Assembly: GCA_946183095.1 (NCBI GenBank)
Contig: CAMHBE010000048.1
Coordinates: 1 to 10,241 of the forward strand
Length of the DNA stretch: 10,241 nucleotides
Source: an uncultured Clostridia bacterium
Lineage (GTDB): Bacteria; Bacillota; Clostridia; Oscillospirales; Ruminococcaceae
Direction of reading: 5' to 3'
The position numbers and the translations under genes were made by a program. The notes beneath the pieces were generated by a model. The model did no database searches, had not been told where the DNA came from, and worked only from the letters and a program-made list of their open reading frames with translations. Below, in pieces: positions 1 to 6,212 of this stretch. Each line of letters starts with the position of its first letter. Positions within the stretch are counted from its first letter, which is position 1.

Positions 1-1491
1 CAGGGACAGCTTACTGGCATATTCAATGCCGACAGCAGTGTTGAAATATATGCGGGAATACCTTATGCACAGCCGCCGGTAGGTGAACTGCGCTGGAAGG
101 AGCCGCAGGACGCTCTGCCGTGGGAGGGCATTCTTAATGCCGACAGTTTCAAGCCTATGAGTATGCAGCCGACAAATCTGCCGATATATAATTCGCTGTC
201 TCAGATAATCGGATATCACGATTACGAAATATCGCTGACCGACAACTATATCCCGCCTGTGAGCGAGGATTCGCTTTATCTGAATATATGGAAGCCGGCG
301 GGCGATGTCAGCGGACTTCCCGTACTCGTGTATATCCACGGCGGTTCGCTCCAGACGGGGCAGCCGTGGTATGCGGATTACAGCGGAGAGGGACTTGCAA
401 AACAGGGCGCTGTTGTTGTGAACATGGGGTATCGTCTCGGCGTTTTCGGATTTTTCGCAGACGAAGAACTGCAAGCGGAATCATCATACGGCACCACCGG
501 CAACTATGGACTTCTCGATCAGATCAAGGCGCTTGAATGGGTGCGCGACAATATTTCGGCATTCGGCGGAGATCCGGATAACGTGACGCTTTCGGGCGAA
601 TCGGCAGGTTCCGCCTGTGTGAGCGCATTGTGCGTTTCGCCCCTTGCGTCGGGATTGTTCCGGCGCGTTATAATGGAAAGCTCGACTGTAGTTTCGGCAA
701 AACCGCCGCACTCGTTCAGATCACTCGATGAAGCGTTTGACAGCGGAAAAACGCTGAAAACTCGTCACAACTGCGCAAGTATAGAGGAACTGCGGAAGCT
801 CCCCGCGGAGGTACTTGTGCAGGAAGCCTACACACAGCATCACATCACCGTTGACGGCTATGTGCTCATCGAACTGCCGTATGAATCCTACAAAAAAGGC
901 ATACATAACGAGGAAGCGATACTGCACGGCTGCAACGAGGAGGAAAGCGCTCCGTTCATTATCTTTGACCACGCGAATATGAGCAATTATTCCGCGAAAA
1001 TAAAGGGTTATTTCGGGGCATACTCAGACGAGGTACTGCGCATCTATCCTGCCGCAACAGATGAAGAAGCTGACAAGTATTGGGCTGAGATCTACGGTTC
1101 CGTGTTCTTCAATTATCCGCATTACTGCCTTGACAGACTCGCTGTCGGAAACGGCATTCCCGCTTACGAATACCTGTTCACGAAGCATAACGGACGGCTC
1201 GGCTGTTGGCACAGCGGCGAGATGATCTACTGTTTCGGGAACATTCCCGACAACTCGGTTCTGTATGATACGGCAGACCGAGAACTGAGCAGGATAATGA
1301 CAGCTTACTGGTTGAATTATATGAAAACCGGCGATCCCAACGGCGCGGGACTTCCGGTATGGGAGCAAAGTTCGGCATCGGAAAAGCTGCTTGAATTCGG
1401 CAATAATGTCGGAATGACAGACGAAAAGCGGCTTGCGCTGTACTCGGTGCTTGACAGAATGGAAGGATTCGATATTTCGTCGGATAATTGA
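1..1491 (+). CDS. Type-B carboxylesterase / para-nitrobenzyl esterase family (5' partial)
   Basis: Alpha/beta-hydrolase of the carboxylesterase type B family, which hydrolyses carboxylic ester bonds; the natural substrate cannot be read from sequence. The frame is open from base 1 and already shows the family's N-terminal pattern (GIPYAQPPVGELRW, visible residues 19-32), so the ATG at 157 is an internal methionine and the true start lies outside the window. Of 496 visible residues, in order: SEDSLYLNIW (about 89-98), the oxyanion-hole IHGG (about 112-115), GESAG with the nucleophile Ser at residue 201 (codon 601-603), an NEEES segment holding the probable acid Glu (about 312-316), and CWHSGEM with the catalytic His at residue 404. 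All triad members are present. Family members are commonly near 490-550 residues, so only a short N-terminus, perhaps with a signal peptide, should be missing. It converges on queA and ends at a TGA just before a terminator hairpin. Confidence 0.93.
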   Translation, partial: QGQLTGIFNADSSVEIYAGIPYAQPPVGELRWKEPQDALPWEGILNADSFKPMSMQPTNLPIYNSLSQIIGYHDYEISLTDNYIPPVSEDSLYLNIWKPAGDVSGLPVLVYIHGGSLQTGQPWYADYSGEGLAKQGAVVVNMGYRLGVFGFFADEELQAESSYGTTGNYGLLDQIKALEWVRDNISAFGGDPDNVTLSGESAGSACVSALCVSPLASGLFRRVIMESSTVVSAKPPHSFRSLDEAFDSGKTLKTRHNCASIEELRKLPAEVLVQEAYTQHHITVDGYVLIELPYESYKKGIHNEEAILHGCNEEESAPFIIFDHANMSNYSAKIKGYFGAYSDEVLRIYPAATDEEADKYWAEIYGSVFFNYPHYCLDRLAVGNGIPAYEYLFTKHNGRLGCWHSGEMIYCFGNIPDNSVLYDTADRELSRIMTAYWLNYMKTGDPNGAGLPVWEQSSASEKLLEFGNNVGMTDEKRLALYSVLDRMEGFDISSDN

Positions 1492-1495
1492 GGGA

Positions 1496-1528
1496 AAAAA
1501 TGTGGCAAAACTACTATACCACATTTTT
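1496..1528. terminator. Bidirectional hairpin terminator between the esterase and queA
   Basis: A perfect 10-bp stem (1496-1505 pairing with 1519-1528, AAAAATGTGG/CCACATTTTT) encloses a 13-base loop. Because the outer part of the stem is an A-tract facing a T-tract, each strand ends its hairpin in a run of U. It starts 4 bases after the esterase stop and lies about 80 bases beyond the queA stop, as expected for a terminator shared by convergent genes. The stem has few GC pairs, so its strength is uncertain. The rest of the intergenic stretch (1529-1606) is AT-rich with a short TA dinucleotide run near 1548-1557 and no gene. Confidence 0.7.
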
Positions 1529-1606
1529 CAAAATAAACCAATAGTTTATATATATATCTTTGACCGCTGCAATAAATTTCTTTGTCTTGTGAGGACTGCG
1601 AAATTG

Positions 1607-2629
1607 TCATATTATCATCATGCTGTCGCCGAAGCTGAAAAACCTGTAACGTTCCGCGATAGCGGTACGGTAAGCCGCAAGTGTCCTCTCGCGCCCGAGG
1701 AAGGCGCTGACGAGCATGATGAGGGTGCTTTCGGGGAGGTGGAAATTCGTTATCAGCCCGTCGATCACCCTGAACTCGTAGCCGGGGTAGATGAAGATGC
1801 CGGTATTCTCGGAACACTTCCGCACCTCGCCGTACTTCTGCGCGCAGGCTTCGAGGGTGCGGCAGCTCGTTGTCCCGACGGAAATGACGCGCCCGCCGTT
1901 TTTCCTGCATTCGGCGATCTTCCGCGCTGTTTCGGCGGGTATCGTGAAATGCTCGACGTGCATCTTGTGGTCGAGGATGTTATCCTCCTTGACGGGGCGG
2001 AACGTTCCCAGACCGACGTGAAGCGTCACGAACGCTGTGTCAACGCCCTTTGCGCGGAGTTTCTCAAACACGCTGTCCGTGAAATGCAGACCGGCGGTGG
2101 GAGCCGCAGCGGAGCCTGTTTCTCGGCAATACACGGTGTTGTATCTGTCCTTGTCACGGAGTTTTTCGGTAATGTACGGGGGGAGGGGCATCTGCCCGAT
2201 GCGGTCGAGGATATCAAAGAACACACCGTCGAATGTAAAGCGCACGATACGGTCGCCGTCATCGAGAACGTCGGTGACTTCGCCGGTGAGTTCGTCGGAG
2301 AACTTCACCATTGCGCCGCGTTTAAGTCTGCGTCCGGGGCGGACTATCGCTTCCCATGTGTCATGGGACTTCTGCTCCAGCAGGAGAAATTCGCACACCG
2401 CACCGGTATTCTCTTTAACGCCGAAAATGCGGGCGGGGAACACCTTAGAGTCGTTGAGCACGAGCAGATCGCCGGGTCGCAGATAGTCTGCGATGTTGTA
2501 GAACCGGTCGTGGGTTATCTCGCCGGTGGCGCGGTCAATTTTCATGAGCCGGGAACTGTCGCGGGGTTCCAGCGGTGTCTGCGCGATAAGCTCCTGCGGC
2601 AGGTCGTAGTAAAAATCACTTTTTTGCAT
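1607..2629 (-). CDS. queA: tRNA preQ1(34) S-adenosylmethionine ribosyltransferase-isomerase
   Basis: QueA transfers the ribosyl part of S-adenosylmethionine to preQ1 at the wobble position of GUN-anticodon tRNAs, giving epoxyqueuosine, the next-to-last step of queuosine synthesis; it is cytoplasmic. The 340-residue product matches the usual family length and carries the expected motifs in order: PLEPRDSSRLM (19-29), DLLVLNDSKVFPARIFG (54-70), ETGSAAAPTAGLHFT (170-184), LHVGLGTFRPV (203-213), TTSCRTLEA (253-261), TNFHLPESTLIMLVSAFLG (294-312) and a C-terminal YRFFSFGDSMMI. The frame stays open upstream into hslO, but the ATG at 2629 is chosen because homology starts there (MQKSDFYYDLP) and an AAAGG ribosome binding site (2637-2641) sits 7 bases upstream. 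It is the last gene of the -strand operon, 50 bases after hslO, and reads into the terminator near 1496-1528. Confidence 0.97.
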   Translation of the reverse strand: MQKSDFYYDLPQELIAQTPLEPRDSSRLMKIDRATGEITHDRFYNIADYLRPGDLLVLNDSKVFPARIFGVKENTGAVCEFLLLEQKSHDTWEAIVRPGRRLKRGAMVKFSDELTGEVTDVLDDGDRIVRFTFDGVFFDILDRIGQMPLPPYITEKLRDKDRYNTVYCRETGSAAAPTAGLHFTDSVFEKLRAKGVDTAFVTLHVGLGTFRPVKEDNILDHKMHVEHFTIPAETARKIAECRKNGGRVISVGTTSCRTLEACAQKYGEVRKCSENTGIFIYPGYEFRVIDGLITNFHLPESTLIMLVSAFLGRERTLAAYRTAIAERYRFFSFGDSMMII

Positions 2630-2636
2630 TTTATAA

Positions 2637-2641
2637 CCTTT
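2637..2641 (-). promoter_or_regulatory. Ribosome binding site that fixes the queA start
   Basis: AAAGG on the - strand, 7 bases before the ATG at 2629, within an A-rich leader in the 50-base hslO-queA gap. It supports this start over an in-frame ATG at 2758 that lies inside hslO. Confidence 0.6.
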
Positions 2642-2679
2642 TTTATTCAATATATCCCGATCCAAAGCGGCTGCTGCGT

Positions 2680-3561
2680 TCACTTTTCCGCTTCTTTCAG
2701 CAGTGTTTTCAGCTCCGCGGAAGTGAACCTGTATTTCTTGTCGCAGAAGTGGCAGCACACCTCAGTCTCGTCCTGTTCGTCGGCGAGTTTACGCAGTTCG
2801 TCATGCCCGAGGGAGAGCAGTATCTGTTCGGTGCGCTCGCGGCTGCAATTGCAGTAATAACCGCACTCCCAGCTGTCGAGGACTTCACCGTTCAATCCTT
2901 CCAGCCCCATGAGCGCGATATCTTCGGGAGTTTTGCCCTGCTGCATGAGGTCGGTGACTGACTGCATCGACCTGATGTTCTGCTCGATAACGTCTATCGC
3001 CTTTTCATTTATCGGCGGCACGAGCTGCAACAGAAAACCGCCTGCGCACTTTACCGACCAGTCCCGGTCGACCAGCACGCCCAGCGCGCACACGGTGGGT
3101 ATCTGCTCGCTTATGGCGTAGTAGCTCGTGATATCCTCGGCTATCTCGCCGGAAACGATAGGCACCTGCGTGGCGTAAGGCTCTTTCAGCCCGAGGTCTT
3201 TTATAACGCCGAGGAACCCGTCTGTGCCGACGTAGCCGGAAACATCGAGCTTCCCGTTGGGTTTGAGCGGAAGATCGACATTCACGTTGTCGGCATAGCA
3301 TTTCACATTGCCCATGTATTCGGCTGCAACTACGATGTTTCCGGCAGGACCGTTCCCGTTCATGCGCAGGGTAAGGCGGTCATCCTCGGATTTGAGCATC
3401 GCGCCCATGATCGAGCCTGCTGTGGCAAGCCTTCCGAGAGCTGCCGTAGCGACGGGGGTCGTCTTGTGCAGACGGAATATCTCGTTCACTATATCGGTGG
3501 AATCTATCGCGGAGCAGAGGACACTGCCGTCTGCGGATAATGCTCGTACTATTTTTGACAT
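2680..3561 (-). CDS. hslO: Hsp33 redox-regulated molecular chaperone
   Basis: Hsp33 is a cytoplasmic holdase: its C-terminal zinc centre is reduced and inactive under normal conditions, and on oxidation it forms disulfides, unfolds and lets the protein bind unfolding clients. The 293-residue product has the usual length. The N-terminal domain (about 1-225) begins with the typical MSKIVRALSADGSVL. The zinc-binding cysteines are present as C237-N-C239 and, 30 residues on, C270-H-F-C273, the family's CXC-X27-32-CXXC arrangement. Two further cysteines, C233 and C269, flank the motif. The start is supported by AAGGA (3572-3576), 10 bases upstream, inside the last codons of the preceding methyltransferase gene, whose stop is only 3 bases away. 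This spacing points to co-transcription and probable translational coupling. Confidence 0.97.
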   Translation of the reverse strand: MSKIVRALSADGSVLCSAIDSTDIVNEIFRLHKTTPVATAALGRLATAGSIMGAMLKSEDDRLTLRMNGNGPAGNIVVAAEYMGNVKCYADNVNVDLPLKPNGKLDVSGYVGTDGFLGVIKDLGLKEPYATQVPIVSGEIAEDITSYYAISEQIPTVCALGVLVDRDWSVKCAGGFLLQLVPPINEKAIDVIEQNIRSMQSVTDLMQQGKTPEDIALMGLEGLNGEVLDSWECGYYCNCSRERTEQILLSLGHDELRKLADEQDETEVCCHFCDKKYRFTSAELKTLLKEAEK

Positions 3562-3564
3562 AAC

Positions 3565-4314
3565 TCATGCTTCCTTATTTTTAGAATGTATCATCTTTGC
3601 GACAAAAGTGAGCTTCTCGCTCGTTTCGCAAGGCTCGTTCTCTGTCGGATAGCCGTACACCGCACAAAGAGTGAAGCCCGCGTCTTTCAGCAGTTTTTCG
3701 ACTGTATCGCGGGGAAACGCTGTCTCGGTGAAGAAATCGGAGCTCCTGCGGTAAACATCGCCGTCGCGCTCAAAGAAATCGAGCTGTATCTCCGTAACGC
3801 CCCCGCCGGCATATTCGTTTTCCCAGACGCAGAATACATTATCGGTCTCGTAAACGAATGTGGAATCCGCAAGTATGTTCTCGTGCTTGTACGGCGTGTT
3901 GACATCGAACATGAACACTGCGCTGTTGTCGCAGAACAATGCGACGCGCTCAAAGACTGTGCGCAGTTCGTCGGCGCTTTCGAGGTGATTTAAGCTGTCG
4001 AGAGCGCATACCACGGTGTCAACAGTGCCGAAAAGGTCAAGCTCCGTCATATCCTGACACAAGAACTGCACACCCTCATGGGGTTTTGCAAACGCGATAT
4101 CCAGCATATCGGGGGAAGCGTCGATGCCGATGACGTCATACCCCATTTGCGCAAAGGGCAAAGAAAGGCTGCCCGTTCCGCAGGCGAGATCGAGGAGAAT
4201 GCCGCGTTTTCCGCCTTGGAGAATGTTCAGCCTGTCATAGTATTCCGCAAGAGCGGGGTAGTCGATGTTTGCGGTGAGCTCGTCGTAATATTTCGCAAAC
4301 GCGTTGTAGCTCAT
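3565..4314 (-). CDS. Class I SAM-dependent methyltransferase (YqeM-like), substrate unknown
   Basis: A 249-residue Rossmann-fold methyltransferase. Visible motifs: motif I LLDLACGTGSL (40-50) for SAM binding, the post-I acidic strand GIDASPDML (63-71) expected to bind the SAM ribose, a CQDM segment (86-89) after the next strand, and DTVVCALDSLNHL (99-111) at the motif IV position. No signal peptide or membrane segment is seen, so it should be cytoplasmic. The overall look resembles the uncharacterised YqeM-type methyltransferases of Firmicutes; the methyl acceptor cannot be inferred. The start ATG overlaps the stop of the upstream yerC-like gene as ATGA (4311-4314), with AAAGG (4324-4328) 9 bases upstream inside that gene, so translation is probably coupled. 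The stop is 3 bases from the hslO start. Confidence 0.9.
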   Translation of the reverse strand: MSYNAFAKYYDELTANIDYPALAEYYDRLNILQGGKRGILLDLACGTGSLSLPFAQMGYDVIGIDASPDMLDIAFAKPHEGVQFLCQDMTELDLFGTVDTVVCALDSLNHLESADELRTVFERVALFCDNSAVFMFDVNTPYKHENILADSTFVYETDNVFCVWENEYAGGGVTEIQLDFFERDGDVYRRSSDFFTETAFPRDTVEKLLKDAGFTLCAVYGYPTENEPCETSEKLTFVAKMIHSKNKEA

Positions 4315-4616
4315 TTCATCAGACCTTTTTTTTCAAGGCGGTCGAATACGACGCTGTAGCCGTCCTTACCGGTCTGGAGCGTGCGGTTCACGCGGCTTAT
4401 GGTAGCCGTGCTGGCACCGGTAGTTTCAACGATATCGGCATAGACCTTATCCTGTGTCAGATATTTTGCGACCACAAGGCGCTGCGAGATAGAGGCAAGT
4501 TCCTGCACGGTGCAGAGATCTTCAAAAAACGCCTCGCACTCTTCCGTGCTTTTGAGCTGGAGGATAGCCTGATAGAGGAATTCGCGGTTTTCGTAGTTGA
4601 TCTCATGTTTTTTCAT
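4311..4616 (-). CDS. yerC: YerC/YecD family TrpR-related HTH protein
   Basis: A 101-residue protein of the TrpR-like YerC/YecD family, putative small DNA-binding regulators of unknown target. The N-terminal helical part includes CTVQELASISQRLVVAKYL (about 35-53), resembling the Trp repressor helical core, followed by the helix-turn-helix YADIVETTGASTATISRVNR (59-78). The basic C-terminal tail is short. Length is typical for the family. The ATG at 4616 is preceded by GGAAAGGA (4627-4634) about 10 bases upstream and is the first gene of the four-gene operon, which suggests it may regulate its own transcript; that is inference. Its stop overlaps the methyltransferase start by 4 bases. Confidence 0.92.
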   Translation of the reverse strand: MKKHEINYENREFLYQAILQLKSTEECEAFFEDLCTVQELASISQRLVVAKYLTQDKVYADIVETTGASTATISRVNRTLQTGKDGYSVVFDRLEKKGLMK

Positions 4617-4660
4617 ATTATTATATTCCTTTCCGTGATAGCGGTTTATTGTGTTACTGT

Positions 4661-4694
4661 ATTATAGTTTATCACATAAAAGCCGAAAAGTCAA
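4661..4694 (-). promoter_or_regulatory. Candidate promoter of the yerC-methyltransferase-hslO-queA operon
   Basis: On the - strand there is a perfect -10 hexamer TATAAT (4661-4666) and a good -35 hexamer TTGACT (4689-4694). They are 22 bases apart, too far for one standard promoter. TTGACT is 17 bases from a weaker -10, TAAACT (4666-4671). Either combination would start transcription about 30-45 bases before the yerC ATG. The rest of the 4617-4793 gap shows no gene and no clear terminator for the upstream metY gene, so read-through from metY is possible. Confidence 0.5.
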
Positions 4695-4793
4695 GAGGTA
4701 TTGCAAAAATAATATGTATGACCGACCCGCAGATGCTTTATCGGGCATTTTCATGCCGTCTTTGAGCGATCGCGGGCCGGTTCGGTGCGAAGA

Positions 4794-6059
4794 TCAGACA
4801 GCCGCAAGTCCAGCCCTGAGGTCGTCAAGGATGTCGTCGATGCTCTCAAGTCCGACGGAGAAGCGCACCATGCCTCCGTTGATGCCTGCGGCAACGAGCT
4901 GTTCATCGGTGAGCTGGCGGTGTGTGGCACTTGCCGGATGCAGGACGCAGGTGCGGATATCGGCAACGTGTACTTCGTTTGAAGCGAGCTTCAGCGAATC
5001 CATGAAGCGCACGGCAGCGGGACGGCCGCCCTTGATGACGAACGAGATAACGCCGCTGCACCCGTCCGGGAGATACTTCTGAGCAAGAGCGTGATACGGG
5101 CTGCTTTCAAGACCCGGGTAATTGACGGATTCCACCTTTTCATGTGATTCGAGGAATTTTGCGACGGTCATTGCGTTTTCACAGTACTGCTTCATTCTTA
5201 CGGCGAGAGTTTCAAGACCGAGATTGAGGTAGAATGCGGACTGCGCAGACGGGTAGCAGCCGAAGTCACGCATGAGCTGCATACGCGCCTTGATGATGTA
5301 AGCAGCCTTGCCGTAGGTCTTTGTGTAGATAATGCCGTGGTAGCTCTCGTCGGGTTCGGTGAATTCGGGGAACTTGCCGTTAGTCCAGTCAAAGTTGCCG
5401 GAATCCACGATAACGCCGCCGACCTGCACCGCGTGACCGTCCATGTATTTTGACGTTGAGTGTGTGACGATATCCGCGCCGTGTTCGATAGGACGGCAGA
5501 GTATCGGGGTGGGGAAGGTGTTGTCAACGATGAGCGGGCAGCCGTGAGCGTGTGCGGCTTTGGCAAACTTTTCGATGTCAAAGACGGTAAGGGCGGGGTT
5601 TGCGATAGTCTCGCCGAATACAGCCCTTGTGTTGGGCTTAAAGGCGGCGTTCAGCTCTTCTTCGGTGCAGTCGGGCGAAACGAAGATGCACTCGATGCCC
5701 ATTCTCGGGAGAGTGACCGCAAAGAGGTTGATAGTGCCGCCGTAGATAGCTGTGGTGGAGATGAAGCTGTCACCGGCTTTGAGTATGTTGAGCAGGCTCA
5801 GCAGGGAAGCCGCCTGACCCGATGAAGTACACATAGCGCCGACACCGCCTTCAAGAGCGGCGATCTTCTCTTCCACCGCCATAACGGTGGGGTTTGCGAA
5901 GCGGGAATAGATAAGGCTTCTTGTGGGATCGTCGAATACCGCGGCAACGTCGTCGGTGGAATCATAAACGTATGTGGTGCTCTGTACTATCGGTACGACG
6001 CGGGGCTCGGTGTTTTTGGGTGTGTAGCCTGCGTGCAGGCATTTTGTTTCGATGTTCAT
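4794..6059 (-). CDS. metY: O-acetylhomoserine sulfhydrylase (aminocarboxypropyltransferase), PLP-dependent
   Basis: Member of the Cys/Met metabolism PLP-dependent enzyme family (MetY type), which makes homocysteine from O-acetylhomoserine and sulfide, feeding methionine synthesis in the cytoplasm. The 421-residue length fits MetY enzymes, which are longer than most cystathionine gamma-synthases. Visible: ETKCLHAGYTP at the N-terminus, YSRFANPT (51-58, substrate/PLP contact from the neighbouring subunit), SSGQAA (79-84, PLP phosphate loop), VDNTFPTP (178-185, with the Asp that contacts the PLP ring nitrogen), STSKYMDGH (201-209) with the PLP lysine K204, and HPASATHRQL (374-383). The start has a strong AAAGGAGA (6069-6076) with about 10 bases to the ATG. 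It has its own sigma-A promoter and a short leader. A related gamma-lyase or cystathionine synthase activity cannot be fully excluded from motifs alone. Confidence 0.92.
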   Translation of the reverse strand: MNIETKCLHAGYTPKNTEPRVVPIVQSTTYVYDSTDDVAAVFDDPTRSLIYSRFANPTVMAVEEKIAALEGGVGAMCTSSGQAASLLSLLNILKAGDSFISTTAIYGGTINLFAVTLPRMGIECIFVSPDCTEEELNAAFKPNTRAVFGETIANPALTVFDIEKFAKAAHAHGCPLIVDNTFPTPILCRPIEHGADIVTHSTSKYMDGHAVQVGGVIVDSGNFDWTNGKFPEFTEPDESYHGIIYTKTYGKAAYIIKARMQLMRDFGCYPSAQSAFYLNLGLETLAVRMKQYCENAMTVAKFLESHEKVESVNYPGLESSPYHALAQKYLPDGCSGVISFVIKGGRPAAVRFMDSLKLASNEVHVADIRTCVLHPASATHRQLTDEQLVAAGINGGMVRFSVGLESIDDILDDLRAGLAAV

Positions 6060-6091
6060 GATGAGAGTTCTCCTTTAAAATGATTTCATCT

Positions 6092-6120
6092 ATTATACCA
6101 CATTCCGGTAAATATTTCAA
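6092..6120 (-). promoter_or_regulatory. Sigma-A promoter of metY
   Basis: On the - strand: -35 TTGAAA (6115-6120), a 17-base spacer, and a TG-extended -10 TGGTATAAT (6092-6100). The predicted transcript starts near 6085, leaving only about 25 bases before the ATG at 6059. That is enough for the ribosome binding site but far too short for a SAM riboswitch or T-box. Confidence 0.85.
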
Positions 6121-6158
6121 TAGGCGAAAAAAATAAACAGGTAAATTTTTCATAACTA

Positions 6159-6187
6159 TTGAAATTGAACGGATAAAGTGGTATAAT
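6159..6187 (+). promoter_or_regulatory. Sigma-A promoter of the secreted transglutaminase-like gene
   Basis: -35 TTGAAA (6159-6164), a 17-base spacer and TG-extended -10 TGGTATAAT (6179-6187), the same hexamers, spacer length and extension as the divergent metY promoter. Transcription should begin near 6194, just before the AAAGGAGG ribosome binding site (6197-6204), so the leader is very short. Confidence 0.85.
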
Positions 6188-6212
6188 AAAACCTATAAAG
6201 GAGGGTCATACC

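Larger units (their letters stand above)
6091..6188. repeat. Mirror-symmetric divergent promoter region (two nested inverted repeats)
   Basis: Two perfect inverted repeats share one centre (6139.5). The outer arms are TATTATACCAC (6091-6101) and GTGGTATAATA (6178-6188), carrying the two -10 boxes. The inner arms are ATTTCAATAG (6114-6123) and CTATTGAAAT (6156-6165), carrying the two -35 boxes. The match runs several bases beyond the promoter hexamers on each arm. The 38 bases between the -35 boxes are A/T-rich. Confidence 0.75.

Noticed and set aside
157..159. ATG at 157 as the esterase start.
   Set aside because: The family's conserved N-terminal motif (GIPYAQPPVGELRW) is encoded in frame upstream, at about 55-96, so the gene begins before the window.
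1317..1910. A 197-codon - strand frame spanning the end of queA and the esterase 3' end.
   Set aside because: Arg/His-rich translation with no recognisable motif, overlapping two confident genes and the terminator hairpin.
2630..2758. Extension of queA to an in-frame ATG at 2758.
   Set aside because: This would overlap the hslO zinc-motif region and add about 43 residues unlike any QueA N-terminus; the ATG at 2629 has its own ribosome binding site.
1433..2857. A 474-codon open frame on the + strand crossing the terminator, queA and the end of hslO.
   Set aside because: It lies antisense to two genes with complete, recognisable motifs, starts inside the esterase gene in another frame, and its translation shows no family pattern. 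It is a by-product of codon use on the opposite strand.
4766..4773. GCGATCGC palindrome downstream of metY.
   Set aside because: A single 8-bp self-complementary word with no loop or T-run; not a terminator and not evidently an operator.
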